Source of the DNA: CAVZGO01 sp963774935 | GTDB taxonomy: Bacteria; Chloroflexota; Anaerolineae; Anaerolineales; UBA4823 | Reading direction: 5' to 3' | DNA: 64,000 bases | Assembly: GCA_963774935.1 (NCBI GenBank) | Contig: CAVZGO010000002.1 | Span: 124,001-188,000, forward strand | Shown: in pieces, positions 46,236 to 54,385 of the stretch | Numbering within the stretch: position 1 is the stretch's first letter | How the letters are laid out: the number at the start of each line of letters is the position of its first letter | Translations under genes and position numbers: made by a program | Notes under the pieces: generated by a model | Told to the model about the DNA's origin: nothing | Databases searched by the model: none | What the model saw: only the letters and a program-made list of their open reading frames with translations

Positions 46236-48341
46236 CTAAACTCTGCTGTTGCGCAGGTACCAGCGGCGAAGATTGTCTGATCCCTGTTCAAAGAACAGTC
46301 GCGCCCATGCCTGCAGCATGTAGAAGTATTCCACTGCGAGTGCCTGGCGCTCTCCGCCCGCCATTCGCAGCATCTTTTTTACATTGCGAGCAAATCGCTG
46401 CGCGCCGCGCCAGTTGTTCTTTACTGTGATCGGGCGCGGCAGGTACTGGTCACGGTTCATGTGATAATGGATGATGATCTGGGCGATGATCGTTTTTCGC
46501 AGGTAGGTGTAAGTAAACCGGTTCTGCTCTGGCTGATGGTCTACCTCGGCAGTGGGCTGGATGGCAACGTCAAAGCCAAGCCGCTGAGCCAGAATGGCTG
46601 CAATCAGCTCTTCTCCACCGCTGAAATCTCGCTTGCGCCGTCCATACTGTCCGCGAAAACCGCCCATTTCCAGCAGCGCCTGCCGGCGGGCACACCAGTT
46701 AGCGCCCCAAGGAAACTCCATATAATTTTGAACCTCTGTGTAGCTTCGCTGGGGGGTAATAAACTGTGTCCAGAAGCGCTCCAGACCTGCTTTCAGAACC
46801 GGCGGGCGTGGCTGGGGGTACTTCAGAAAGATATGCCCACCCGCCACGCCTAAATCGGGGCGAGATTCAAATGCCTGCCAGATCTGCTCCAACCAGGCGG
46901 GACGAGCCAGCGCATCATCGTCCAGGAAGCAAAGCACTTCACCACGCGCCTCTGCAATGCCTGCATTGCGGGCATAGGATAAACCCGGGATGGGACATTC
47001 CACCAGGCGAATCCGCTCACGATCATCAGTAAAATATGATTCCTGCAGTCTAGCGACTGCCAGGGGCGGATTTGGATCACTCGGGTCATTATTGACCACC
47101 AGGATTTCAAAATCCTGGCGAGGGAAATTCTGCCGGGTCAGGGATTCCAGCGCTTGCTGCAACAGCTCGTCACGACGGTAGGTGGTGATCACCACGCTCA
47201 GCTTACGCTTTGGGGGTGGAAACTGGCGGGCTTGGGCTTCAATAATGCGCAAGTGGTGAGCATGCAAGCGGACATCCAGCAGGCTGGCAAGGATATCGAC
47301 ATCCGCTATCGAGCCCCAACCCTGCCAGGGCTTAGAAAGCAGCGACAATGCGCGGCGCGGCTGGTCCCAGGCAAGGCATAAATCCCAACCGGGATCCACC
47401 ACCTCAGGCAGGCGCTCATCACCTACAACCAGCAGCATACGCAGAGCGCGCTGAGGATAATCAAAAGGCAATATTGCCTGGCTTGCATCCTCGGTGATTG
47501 TGATAAAAATGCTTGGCGACCACCAGGAGGAGAAGGATTCGGGATGGTAATTACCTTCATCGAGGCGGATGTTTCCTGCACGCAGCAAGGCGTTCTCCAG
47601 GCTCTCCCCTAACTCGCGACCGAGACGGCCGCCGGATTGGGCGCGGATTTGAAATGCCCACGGAGATAGGAAGAAATCCCGGTAGAAATCCGCCCAGACT
47701 GAAAATTTTTCTCCGCCATCGCCCACCAGGCGATTGAATAATCCAGAGGTTTGCAGGATTTCCGGGAATTTGTACGCTGTTTGTTTTGTTGCATTTCGTT
47801 CTCGGGGTGAAACCAGTGTACGGCTGCGTCCGAAAAGCCCCACTTGCAGCCAGTATGGATTGAAACTGATACCACCGCGGAGCGGCGGTTGTGCTCCAAA
47901 AATCCATGCTAATTGGCTGCGCAACATAAATGGTGCTCCAGGAATTGGCTCGTCCGCGACATAAGCCAGGTCGGCACTGGGGTCCTGACGGAGCATGTCG
48001 ATTAACCCTTTGAACCTGGGGATTTTGAGCTGGTCAGGATCCTCCGCTCCGACGATCCATTCACCCGTGCAAGCATCACCTTCACGGGTGGCTGATTGAA
48101 ACTGGTATGTCGGAAATGCCAGGCTGAGCGTGTTACGTTTTTTTTCGCCGCTGTCATCATCATCCGATCCTGGCAAGAGACAGGTCACACGATCAGCATT
48201 ACACGGAAAAATCACCCGACGAAAATCTGCCGGATAGAGCTGCTGGCGAATCTCTCGAAAACGGTAAATTTTATAATCCTGCCAGCTCATCATACGCAGG
48301 AAGGCAGGAGAAGTATCTTGAGAAGTGACCAGATGATTCAT
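46236..48341 (-). CDS. Glycosyltransferase family 2 with long N-terminal region
   Basis: A 701-residue protein. The GT2 domain starts near residue 390 with LSVVITTYRRDELLQQALESLTRQNFPRQDFEILVVNNDPSD, then GLSYARNAGIAEARGEVLCFLDDDALARPAWL (DDD metal site) and a downstream GGFRGQYGRRKRDFSGGEELIAAIL. The first ~380 residues are not recognised. A TATAAT at 48377-48382 lies 35 nt upstream of the ATG and may drive the minus-strand cluster of glycosyltransferases. Divergent from the 48438 gene. Confidence 0.8.
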   Translation of the reverse strand: MNHLVTSQDTSPAFLRMMSWQDYKIYRFREIRQQLYPADFRRVIFPCNADRVTCLLPGSDDDDSGEKKRNTLSLAFPTYQFQSATREGDACTGEWIVGAEDPDQLKIPRFKGLIDMLRQDPSADLAYVADEPIPGAPFMLRSQLAWIFGAQPPLRGGISFNPYWLQVGLFGRSRTLVSPRERNATKQTAYKFPEILQTSGLFNRLVGDGGEKFSVWADFYRDFFLSPWAFQIRAQSGGRLGRELGESLENALLRAGNIRLDEGNYHPESFSSWWSPSIFITITEDASQAILPFDYPQRALRMLLVVGDERLPEVVDPGWDLCLAWDQPRRALSLLSKPWQGWGSIADVDILASLLDVRLHAHHLRIIEAQARQFPPPKRKLSVVITTYRRDELLQQALESLTRQNFPRQDFEILVVNNDPSDPNPPLAVARLQESYFTDDRERIRLVECPIPGLSYARNAGIAEARGEVLCFLDDDALARPAWLEQIWQAFESRPDLGVAGGHIFLKYPQPRPPVLKAGLERFWTQFITPQRSYTEVQNYMEFPWGANWCARRQALLEMGGFRGQYGRRKRDFSGGEELIAAILAQRLGFDVAIQPTAEVDHQPEQNRFTYTYLRKTIIAQIIIHYHMNRDQYLPRPITVKNNWRGAQRFARNVKKMLRMAGGERQALAVEYFYMLQAWARLFFEQGSDNLRRWYLRNSRV

Positions 48342-48401
48342 AAATGCGGTTTACCGGCGCCAAAAACGGGTAATCAATTATAACAATGAAACGGATCATG
48401 A

Positions 48402-48430
48402 TCGACAAGCCAGTTGAAGTTGTTTATAAT
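48402..48430 (+). promoter_or_regulatory. Leaderless-type promoter of the plus-strand glycosyltransferase
   Basis: TCGACA (48402-48407), 17-nt spacer, perfect TATAAT (48425-48430), then 7 nt (ACGCCGC) to the ATG at 48438. No Shine-Dalgarno; predicted transcription starts at the start codon. Confidence 0.75.
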
Positions 48431-48437
48431 ACGCCGC

Positions 48438-49655
48438 ATGTCCCCTGAGACAACTGGAAACTTGAAACCGGCCGGTAGAGCGCGCGTGCTGTGCATTCCC
48501 GACCGTCCGGATTGGATTTTCAATCGCCACGCCCAGATGCTTTCACGTTACCTGAGTGATGAGTTTGACTTCACGGTAGTTTACCGCGGCGATGATTATC
48601 ACGAGGACGATTACGATTTAATCTATCCGCTTGAATGGAATATGGTCGACCTTGAGCAAATCCGCAAACCGGAAAAATATGTTACCGCGATTCGCTCTTT
48701 CGTCTCGTGGGTTGATTGGGACTTTCAGCACCTGGTCGACTTGCTGGTGCATCGCTACCAGGCTGTGCACGTCATCTCGCGCCAGCTATACGACTTATTT
48801 TCCCCGTTTATACCCGGATTACAGCATATCACCCAGGGCGTCGACCTGGAGGCATTCACCCCACAGGCATCTCCTGGAGAACCGATTACACCAGTCAGAC
48901 AGGCTGGAAGATTGCGTTTAGGATGGGCAGGAAACCGGATATCGATGGTCAAAGGTTTTCAAGAGTTCGTCCAACCAATGGCGGAAATCCCTGGGGTAGA
49001 GCTGGTCGTAGCGGGTTTTGCCGACCACAACCTGCCACTGGAGCAGATGCCGGATTTTTACCGCTCGATCGATGCTTACATCAGCGCGTCGAGCTTTGAA
49101 GGCAGCAATAATTCGATCATCGAAGCTGCGGCAATGCAGCGTGCCATCGTCACAACAAGGAACGGAAGCGCTCCGGAATATCTGACGAATGAACAAAATG
49201 CTTTGATCGTAAATCGCGACCTGGACGAATTCAGAGCTGCGGTGATCCGGCTGCGAGACCAGCCTGAGCTGTGCAGCCGGTTAGGTGCTGCTGCCCGGCA
49301 AGCGCTCATCGATGGCGGCTGGTCATGGGTGCAAAAAGCTGAGCACCACCGGCAATTCTTTCGACAGGCGCTGAGAGGTGAGGGCGGAGCACCAACCGGG
49401 CGACCGCCGGTTTTGATCCATTCTGAGAGCGATTATCTGAGGGTTTTACAAGCCCAGTATGAGCTGGAACGTGAGTTACGCAGCGGCTATGCGTGGATGG
49501 AATTCAACCGGCGTTTGGAAATCGATGAATTACGCAGGCAAATTGCCGAGCTGCGTGATTCCGAGACCTACCGAATGGGTGAAAGATTTAAAACGCTACC
49601 AGGCGGGCGCAGCCTCACCCGGCTCTACCAGCGTCTGCGGAAGAATCCACAGTAA
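48438..49655 (+). CDS. Glycosyltransferase family 4 (GT-B)
   Basis: A 405-residue cytoplasmic glycosyltransferase. VLCIPDRPDWIFNRHAQMLSRYLSDEFDFTVVYRGDDYHEDDYDLIYPL, then RLGWAGNRISMVKGFQEFVQPMAEIPGVELVVAG and the donor motif YISASSFEGSNNSIIEAAAMQRAIVTTRNGSAPEYL. C-terminal coiled coil (about 350-400: LQAQYELERELRSGYAWMEFN). The ATG at 48438 is set by the promoter; an earlier in-frame TTG at 48414 overlaps the promoter. Its 3' end overlaps the repaired tyrA end by about 40 bp (convergent). Confidence 0.82.
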   Translation: MSPETTGNLKPAGRARVLCIPDRPDWIFNRHAQMLSRYLSDEFDFTVVYRGDDYHEDDYDLIYPLEWNMVDLEQIRKPEKYVTAIRSFVSWVDWDFQHLVDLLVHRYQAVHVISRQLYDLFSPFIPGLQHITQGVDLEAFTPQASPGEPITPVRQAGRLRLGWAGNRISMVKGFQEFVQPMAEIPGVELVVAGFADHNLPLEQMPDFYRSIDAYISASSFEGSNNSIIEAAAMQRAIVTTRNGSAPEYLTNEQNALIVNRDLDEFRAAVIRLRDQPELCSRLGAAARQALIDGGWSWVQKAEHHRQFFRQALRGEGGAPTGRPPVLIHSESDYLRVLQAQYELERELRSGYAWMEFNRRLEIDELRRQIAELRDSETYRMGERFKTLPGGRSLTRLYQRLRKNPQ

Positions 49656-50500
49656 GTAAGCTCGCATAACGATCAGCACCCTGTTCCAGCAGCTCCAAGA
49701 GAGCGGTTTCTTCTCCTTGTTCTAACAGCTGCTCAAGGGTTTCCAATTGCTTTCGATAAAGACTCAGGTTGGATAAGATATTGCTCTTGTTGGAAACCAG
49801 GATGTCCAGCCATCATCCGGCGCGGTGAGGCAGCCAGGCGAGCCGTGCTGCGAAAACCTGGCCCAATTAGCGCAGTGGCTTCTCGGGGTGTGATGGCAGC
49901 CAGCGCATTCGCTGCCAGGTAAGGCAGGTGACTTGTTGATGCCACCCAACGGTCATGAGTTTCGTCATCCAACCAGATCGGATAAGCCCCTACCTGTTTG
50001 ACCAGCTCCAGGACTAAGCGCCGCGCCCGTTCGGTTGTATTCGACAGCTCCGTAAGCACGAAGGCAGCATTCAAGTAGAGATCAGCCTGAGCATTCACCA
50101 GCGAGCCATGCTCCTTGCCGCAGATTGGATGTCCTCCAACCGCTTCGAACGGAGCTGGCAAAGCGGACATTGCCGCGCAAATTTGTGCTTTCGTAGAACC
50201 AAGGTCTAACACAACAGAGCCAGCCGGTTGAATACCGGGTAACTCTTTGATGATTTGAAGAATGGCGCGAACCGGAGCTGCCAGGATCACCATGCCCACC
50301 TGCGGCAGAATTTCGGCCGGATCTTGAACACAGCGGTCGACAATCTGACGCTGTGTCGCCATGGAACAGACTTGCGGATCAGGATCGCAGCCGTATACAG
50401 CCGCCACACGACCACGTAGCGCCAGAGCCAGTGAGCCGCCCATCAAGCCCATGCCGAGGATGGCAACGCGCTGCTCCGACAGCGAGGCGCTACGATCCAT
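49615..50500 (-). CDS. tyrA: Prephenate dehydrogenase (single frame break near 49810)
   Basis: NAD-dependent oxidation of prephenate to 4-hydroxyphenylpyruvate (tyrosine branch). VAILGMGLMGGSLALALRGRVAAVYGCDPD is the Rossmann motif; VVLDLGSTKAQICAAM, EAVGGHPICGKEHG and WVASTSHLPYLAANAL are diagnostic. The first frame runs to ...ASPRRMM; one extra base near 49810 then hides a normal C-terminus (LDILVSNKSNILSNLSLYRK..., ending at the TGA at 49615). The ATG at 50500 overlaps the aroF stop. Last gene of the aro operon. Confidence 0.88.
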
Positions 50501-51581
50501 TACGCGCTGCTTCCTCACCAACCAAGACAGACTTATAAGATGGCGATGGTAACGGTTGTTGGGGTGCCAGGCGGCGCCCCAGTGCTTCAGCGATGCCTTT
50601 CACCTGAGTGATCAGCTCAGCGAAGCGTTCTGGCTTCAACGACTGACCGCCATCGGACAGGGCATCTGCAGGGTTAGGATGCACTTCGATGATCAGCCCG
50701 TCGGCGCCGGCGGCAATTCCTGCGCGTGCAATCGCAGTCACAAACGCCCAATTGCCCGTGCTGTGGCTTGGATCGAGGATAACCGGCAGGTGAGTGAGTG
50801 ATTTCAGAGCTGGGATAGCATTGATGTCCGTGGTGTTGCGGGTGATAGTTTCGAATGTACGGATGCCGCGCTCGCACAGCACCACCCGCCGGTTGCCATG
50901 CGAGAGGATGTATTCAGCCGACATGAGCAGCTCTTCTACCGTTGCGCTCATGCCGCGCTTGAGCAGCACCGGCTTCTGGCTCTCGCCCAATGCGTGCAAC
51001 AAAGCGAAGTTCTGCATATTGCGCGCCCCCAACTGGAGCATATCTGCATAATTAACCACCATGGGAATCTGCTCTGGCGACATCACCTCGGTCACAATTG
51101 GAAGCCCCGTAAGCTGTTTTGCTTCGCTCAGCAGCTCCAGCCCCATCAAGCCCAGCCCTTGAAATGAATATGGTGAAGTGCGCGGCTTGAAAGCACCACC
51201 TCGCAGCGCATGAGCGCCAGCTTCGCGCACTGCCAGGGCGGTCTCGAGAATCTGAGTGCGGCTCTCCACCGAGCAAGGCCCGGCAATGATGATCACATCC
51301 TCTCCGCCAAACTTCAGACCTCCATTCACGGTAAATTGCGAGTCATCTTCTCGAAACTCGCGGGAAGTCAGCTTATACGGGCGCGTGATGGGCACAACCC
51401 GGTCTACGCCAGGCAGCATGGTGAACAAATCCCGATCAACCGGCCTGCCGTCACCGATCGCGCCGATGACAGTGCGCTCAATCCCCGTTGATAAATGGGC
51501 GCTCAAGCCAAGCAGCTCAACCCGTTCCACCACATGGTTGATTTGATCCTGAGAAGCATCGGTGCGCATGATGATCATCAT
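50490..51581 (-). CDS. aroF: 3-deoxy-7-phosphoheptulonate synthase (DAHP synthase, class I-beta)
   Basis: First enzyme of the shikimate pathway, condensing PEP and erythrose-4-phosphate. An N-terminal ferredoxin-like regulatory domain (1-75: IIMRTDASQDQINHVVERVELLGLSAHLSTGIER) is followed by the catalytic barrel: IIAGPCSVESRTQI, GGAFKPRTSPYSFQGLG, QLGARNMQNFALLHALG, PVLLKRGMSATVEELLMSAEYIL, VVLCERGIRTFE, PVILDPSHSTGNW and EVHPNPADALSDGGQSL. AAGGAG lies 9 nt upstream of the ATG. Second gene of the aro operon. Confidence 0.95.
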   Translation of the reverse strand: MMIIMRTDASQDQINHVVERVELLGLSAHLSTGIERTVIGAIGDGRPVDRDLFTMLPGVDRVVPITRPYKLTSREFREDDSQFTVNGGLKFGGEDVIIIAGPCSVESRTQILETALAVREAGAHALRGGAFKPRTSPYSFQGLGLMGLELLSEAKQLTGLPIVTEVMSPEQIPMVVNYADMLQLGARNMQNFALLHALGESQKPVLLKRGMSATVEELLMSAEYILSHGNRRVVLCERGIRTFETITRNTTDINAIPALKSLTHLPVILDPSHSTGNWAFVTAIARAGIAAGADGLIIEVHPNPADALSDGGQSLKPERFAELITQVKGIAEALGRRLAPQQPLPSPSYKSVLVGEEAARNGS

Positions 51582-51668
51582 AGCGGTACTCTCCTTTTAA
51601 ATGTCAATAAAAAAACCTAATTCGTGATAAAGGCTGCTTTGATTTATCCTAAAATTTCCATTAATCCA

Positions 51669-52040
51669 TCATGTCAAATTCACCAGGTCAGGACGCAGCC
51701 GCGCTGCTTCGCCCAGGTACACGTGCTGAATGGCAGATTGGTGAAGTCCAGTATTCCAATGCAATAAGACCCGGATGCAAAGCCTCAAGCTGCCTGGCAC
51801 AGGTATTTCCCGGGCGCAAAAAAGGGGGACCTGGCTCCAGCCGATCTGTCGGGCTGCGCGCGCTGGGTAGGCTGCATCCAAATCCTCGGTGACCGTGAAA
51901 ATCACGCTGGCCAGGTCGTCGGTACGCAGGTCAGGATTGGCAGCCTGAATTGCTTCAAGCAACTCCCTGGTTGCGCTGAGGATGGCACTTTCGCTATTCT
52001 CACCAGCCACATTAGCTCCCCTGATCCCACGAACGGGCAT
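51669..52040 (-). CDS. aroH: Monofunctional chorismate mutase, AroH type
   Basis: Converts chorismate to prephenate. VRGIRGANVAGENSESAILSATRELLEAIQAANPDLRTDDLASVIFTVTEDLDAAYPARAAR is the trimeric AroH fold with the catalytic Arg and Glu residues; VPLFCAREIPVPGSLRLCIRVLLHWNT completes it. ~123 residues, as in Bacillus AroH. The ATG at 52040 follows AGGAGG by 7 nt. First gene of aroH-aroF-tyrA; an attenuator leader (52067-52203) precedes it. Confidence 0.92.
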   Translation of the reverse strand: MPVRGIRGANVAGENSESAILSATRELLEAIQAANPDLRTDDLASVIFTVTEDLDAAYPARAARQIGWSQVPLFCAREIPVPGSLRLCIRVLLHWNTGLHQSAIQHVYLGEAARLRPDLVNLT

Positions 52041-52066
52041 CACCAAACCTCCTGACCGTGTTAATG

Positions 52067-52096
52067 AAAAACGCGAGACCGTTGGTCTCGCGTTTT
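52067..52096 (-). terminator. Attenuator terminator hairpin upstream of aroH
   Basis: On the minus strand: AAAACGCGAGACC (52084-52096), loop AAC (52081-52083), GGTCTCGCGTTTT (52068-52080), then TTC. A perfect 13-bp stem followed by a U-tract. It lies between the leader peptide stop (52114) and aroH (52040). The loop and its two flanking bases on each side (52079-52085) form CCAACGG, complementary to the leader segment at 52132-52138. Confidence 0.85.
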
Positions 52097-52113
52097 GGCT
52101 GTTTGCCTGGTAT

Positions 52114-52203
52114 TTAGCCTGTCACGCGTTGCCAACGGCCAGACCTGGCCGTAAACTCACCGTAATAATAAAGTCCACTTGCACTCAGCAGAACAGGCAT
52201 CAT
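52114..52203 (-). CDS. Leader peptide of the aroH-aroF-tyrA operon (Tyr-rich)
   Basis: A 29-residue ORF starting ATG ATG at 52203 and ending TAA at 52114. It contains three consecutive Tyr codons (TAT TAT TAC; residues 12-14), a Phe codon (TTT, 17) and a Trp codon (TGG, 24): LYYYGEFTARSGRW. It lies 7 nt downstream of a TTGACT-17-TAAACT promoter (no Shine-Dalgarno). Immediately after the Tyr run is a pause hairpin and then an intrinsic terminator, as in trp/phe/his attenuators. It should act as a sensor of charged tRNA-Tyr (and perhaps Phe and Trp). Confidence 0.8.
   Translation of the reverse strand: MMPVLLSASGLYYYGEFTARSGRWQRVTG
52132..52152 (-). promoter_or_regulatory. Pause hairpin and antiterminator segment in the aro leader
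   Basis: On the minus strand, ACGGCCA (52146-52152), loop GGTC, TGGCCGT (52135-52141) form a 7-bp hairpin within the leader peptide codons after the Tyr run. The overlapping segment CCGTTGG (52132-52138) is complementary to CCAACGG in the terminator (52079-52085); with one wobble the pairing extends to 9 bp. These give mutually exclusive pause, antiterminator and terminator folds. Confidence 0.75.
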
Positions 52204-52210
52204 GGAGCTG

Positions 52211-52239
52211 AGTTTATCTTACCCGACAAAATAAGTCAA
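52211..52239 (-). promoter_or_regulatory. Promoter of the aro operon leader
   Basis: TTGACT (52234-52239, minus strand), 17-nt spacer, TAAACT (52211-52216), then 7 nt to the leader-peptide ATG at 52203. Same geometry as the leaderless promoters elsewhere in the window. Confidence 0.7.
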
Positions 52240-52271
52240 TATTCCGACTGTTTAAATTTCGTAAAATCGGC

Positions 52272-53111
52272 TCAATATTCGTTGAAGGTGAATGTTGATT
52301 CAGAGTAGTAGCGGATGGCGTCGCTATTCATGCGCTCCATCAGCCATTCTCGCAGCCAGAGCTCTTTTTGCTCCAGAGGCCAATCCACCGCAAGCACCCA
52401 TAATGGGATATTTACATTCAATGCCCGCGGGGTAATGATGTGCCGGGTGATTCCAGTAGGCACTTTTTGCCCACTCCGCGCTGCTGAGATCACATCACCT
52501 TGATGCAGGCGAGGAAAGATGACCAGGGCTGTGATGCCCGGATAATAAGGCTTCTGTATTTCCCAGATATCGTTCGATGCCCGGAAGATATCTGACCGGT
52601 CACGGTAGGTGCTGACGATCTGATTCAGTAAATTTACATCTGCTGCGAGCACTCCACGCGTATTCCTGGCAATGCGCACACCACTTTCGCAGACAAGGTA
52701 TGCAGCCGCTTTGTGTTCCGCCAGTGCCAGGCGGGCATCCTCCAGACTGGTAGCCTCCAGCCGTAAACCAGTCACCTGGGTTAACGCATGTTCGAATTCC
52801 TCGATCGGCATACCAGCAACGACATGGTACCAGGTATCCAACTGAACGGTTGGCTCCTGATATGCCACCCATTGGGCGACGATGTGCGGCATACCCAGGC
52901 TTTGGATCGCCACCGTGCGGTTGGCGCCGTCTAAAACCACGAATTTGTCAGTTTCAGGGATGCTGGCAACAATTGGAGGGTGCTTAAACACCCCTTCCTG
53001 CTGGATGCGCTGGCTCAAGCGCTCCACCCGGCGCGGATCCCAGTCCTCGTGGGTGACCAGGAGTGACGAGGGCAGCATACGCAGGTCTGGTAGGACAGTA
53101 CTATCGTGCAT
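52272..53111 (-). CDS. ParB/SbnI-like protein (possible free L-serine kinase)
   Basis: A 279-residue protein. The N-terminal ParB-like fold: EDWDPRRVERLSQRIQQEGVFKHPPIVASIP then VVLDGANRTVAIQSLGMP (Asp-Gly-x-x-Arg motif). The C-terminal half (QGDVISAARSGQKVPTGITRHIITPRALNVNIPL, then YYSESTF near the end) parallels SbnI, the staphylococcal ParB-like kinase making O-phospho-L-serine. No DNA-binding helix-turn-helix is seen, so chromosome partitioning is unlikely. It lies directly upstream of the aro promoter on the same strand. Function is inferred from family likeness only. Confidence 0.68.
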   Translation of the reverse strand: MHDSTVLPDLRMLPSSLLVTHEDWDPRRVERLSQRIQQEGVFKHPPIVASIPETDKFVVLDGANRTVAIQSLGMPHIVAQWVAYQEPTVQLDTWYHVVAGMPIEEFEHALTQVTGLRLEATSLEDARLALAEHKAAAYLVCESGVRIARNTRGVLAADVNLLNQIVSTYRDRSDIFRASNDIWEIQKPYYPGITALVIFPRLHQGDVISAARSGQKVPTGITRHIITPRALNVNIPLWVLAVDWPLEQKELWLREWLMERMNSDAIRYYSESTFTFNEY

Positions 53112-53218
53112 GTAACTGATTCCCGGAAGATCAAAGGGTTCTGACTAACAGAGTATACAACCTGACCGTGCAGGAATGGTAAAAAAAGGATAAATTACAT
53201 CTACTAATTTACAATTGA

Positions 53219-54112
53219 TTACAGGAGTGGGAAATTCTTCTTGAAAGAACCCATGAAGGTGATAACCTCTCCACCGAAACCTGACTTAAAACGCGTGAAA
53301 CCTTCCCATTCTTCATCCTCTTTGTAACGCTCGTCTGCGATGCCGTCAAAATCCAACCAGGAGCAGCCACGCCGCTTCCCTGCGAGCATACCCGCCCATA
53401 CCGCGGCATTTGCGGCAAAATCGTGGCGACCTGCCTCGGTAGAGCCGTTCATCTGGTATGAGATTGTGTCACCATAAAGGATGTAGGATGCCACAGCTCC
53501 TGGCTCACCATTGCTCAGGTGGGCGAAAACCACATAATAGTTATCTCCAAAAGCCTGGCAAATGCGTTCCAGGAATTTGATAGAAGGCGCCTTCATCTTC
53601 AAACGCTGGAAATTTTGCTGCAGCACAGCAGCAAATTGATCCAGCAGAGCCTGTTCTTTCAGCAGGTCCTCCCCTGTAGCAATCTGGGTTGTTACCCCCC
53701 GGCGCTGCGACAGGCGAATGTTATAGCGGGTTTTTGACTCCATGCGGGCAAGCATCTCATCCTCTTCCGCAGTCAGATCTACAAGGATGGTCTTCGTCGG
53801 CGCCACCGCCACCTTGTCCCATCGATAGCCATATTGCTCGAGCCCCTGTTCCCAGGCATCCGCGCCTGGTGAACCGACAACCGCTTTTGGAGCAATCCTG
53901 GCGCTGACGAGGTGATGCTTTCGCCGTAACGGCTCAACTGCAGACAGCACTTCTGGCATATCAACGCCCTGAATAACTAACAACCGAAGGAATGGAATTG
54001 GAAATATTTTCGAGATGATCCCACCGCAACCATTGCCAAGGTCAGCGAATTCGTATCCACCTTGAGCCAGCAAATTTCGGAATTCCGGAGATTGGCGGAA
54101 GTCAGAATACAT
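53219..54112 (-). CDS. FemAB-like / GNAT-type aminoacyltransferase
   Basis: A 297-residue protein of the lipid II:glycine glycyltransferase (FemAB) superfamily. PIPFLRLLVIQGVDMPEVLSAVEPLRRKHHLVSARIAP, YRWDKVAVAPTKTILVDLTAEEDEMLARMESKTRYNIRLSQRRGV (the diagnostic K-x-R-x-x-I-R motif) and the second GNAT lobe AVASYILYGDTISYQMNGSTEAGRHDFAANAAVWAGM with WLDFDGI. These enzymes add amino acids to peptidoglycan precursors; substrate unknown. Minus strand, 107 bp upstream of the SbnI-like gene. Confidence 0.8.
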   Translation of the reverse strand: MYSDFRQSPEFRNLLAQGGYEFADLGNGCGGIISKIFPIPFLRLLVIQGVDMPEVLSAVEPLRRKHHLVSARIAPKAVVGSPGADAWEQGLEQYGYRWDKVAVAPTKTILVDLTAEEDEMLARMESKTRYNIRLSQRRGVTTQIATGEDLLKEQALLDQFAAVLQQNFQRLKMKAPSIKFLERICQAFGDNYYVVFAHLSNGEPGAVASYILYGDTISYQMNGSTEAGRHDFAANAAVWAGMLAGKRRGCSWLDFDGIADERYKEDEEWEGFTRFKSGFGGEVITFMGSFKKNFPLL

Positions 54113-54385
54113 CTCTCAATTCCTTCTTTCGAATCGTTGATCACCTTGCATAATATAGTTGTGGTTTATCATGGGAAATTTTTGTTAATATCAGCCTGGT
54201 TCAGATTTCCCATATCAATTTTACCTGGATCATCCAAATATCTCGATTATTTTTATCGTCGTTTTACGCAGCCAGATACTGATCGTTTGCTGACTATTAC
54301 TTTCGGTAATTACCGAGGTTAGTGGAGCATATAGTAAAATCTAGCTTAGCAGCATTCTATATTCCACCTGGCAGGAGAACATCAA
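54113..54385. promoter_or_regulatory. Divergent region with a 14-bp palindrome
   Basis: 273 bp between the divergent FemAB-like and saccharopine dehydrogenase-like genes. TCGGTAATTACCGA at 54303-54316 is a perfect palindrome suited to a dimeric regulator. An inverted pair ATGGGAAAT (54171-54179) / ATTTCCCAT (54205-54213) is also present. A -10-like TATAGT follows the palindrome at 54330-54335. No gene or RNA is recognised. Confidence 0.4.

Noticed and set aside
51582..51668. A second attenuator between aroH and aroF
   Set aside because: A T-run is present, but candidate stems are only 3-6 bp and AT-rich; no leader ORF with aromatic codons was seen.
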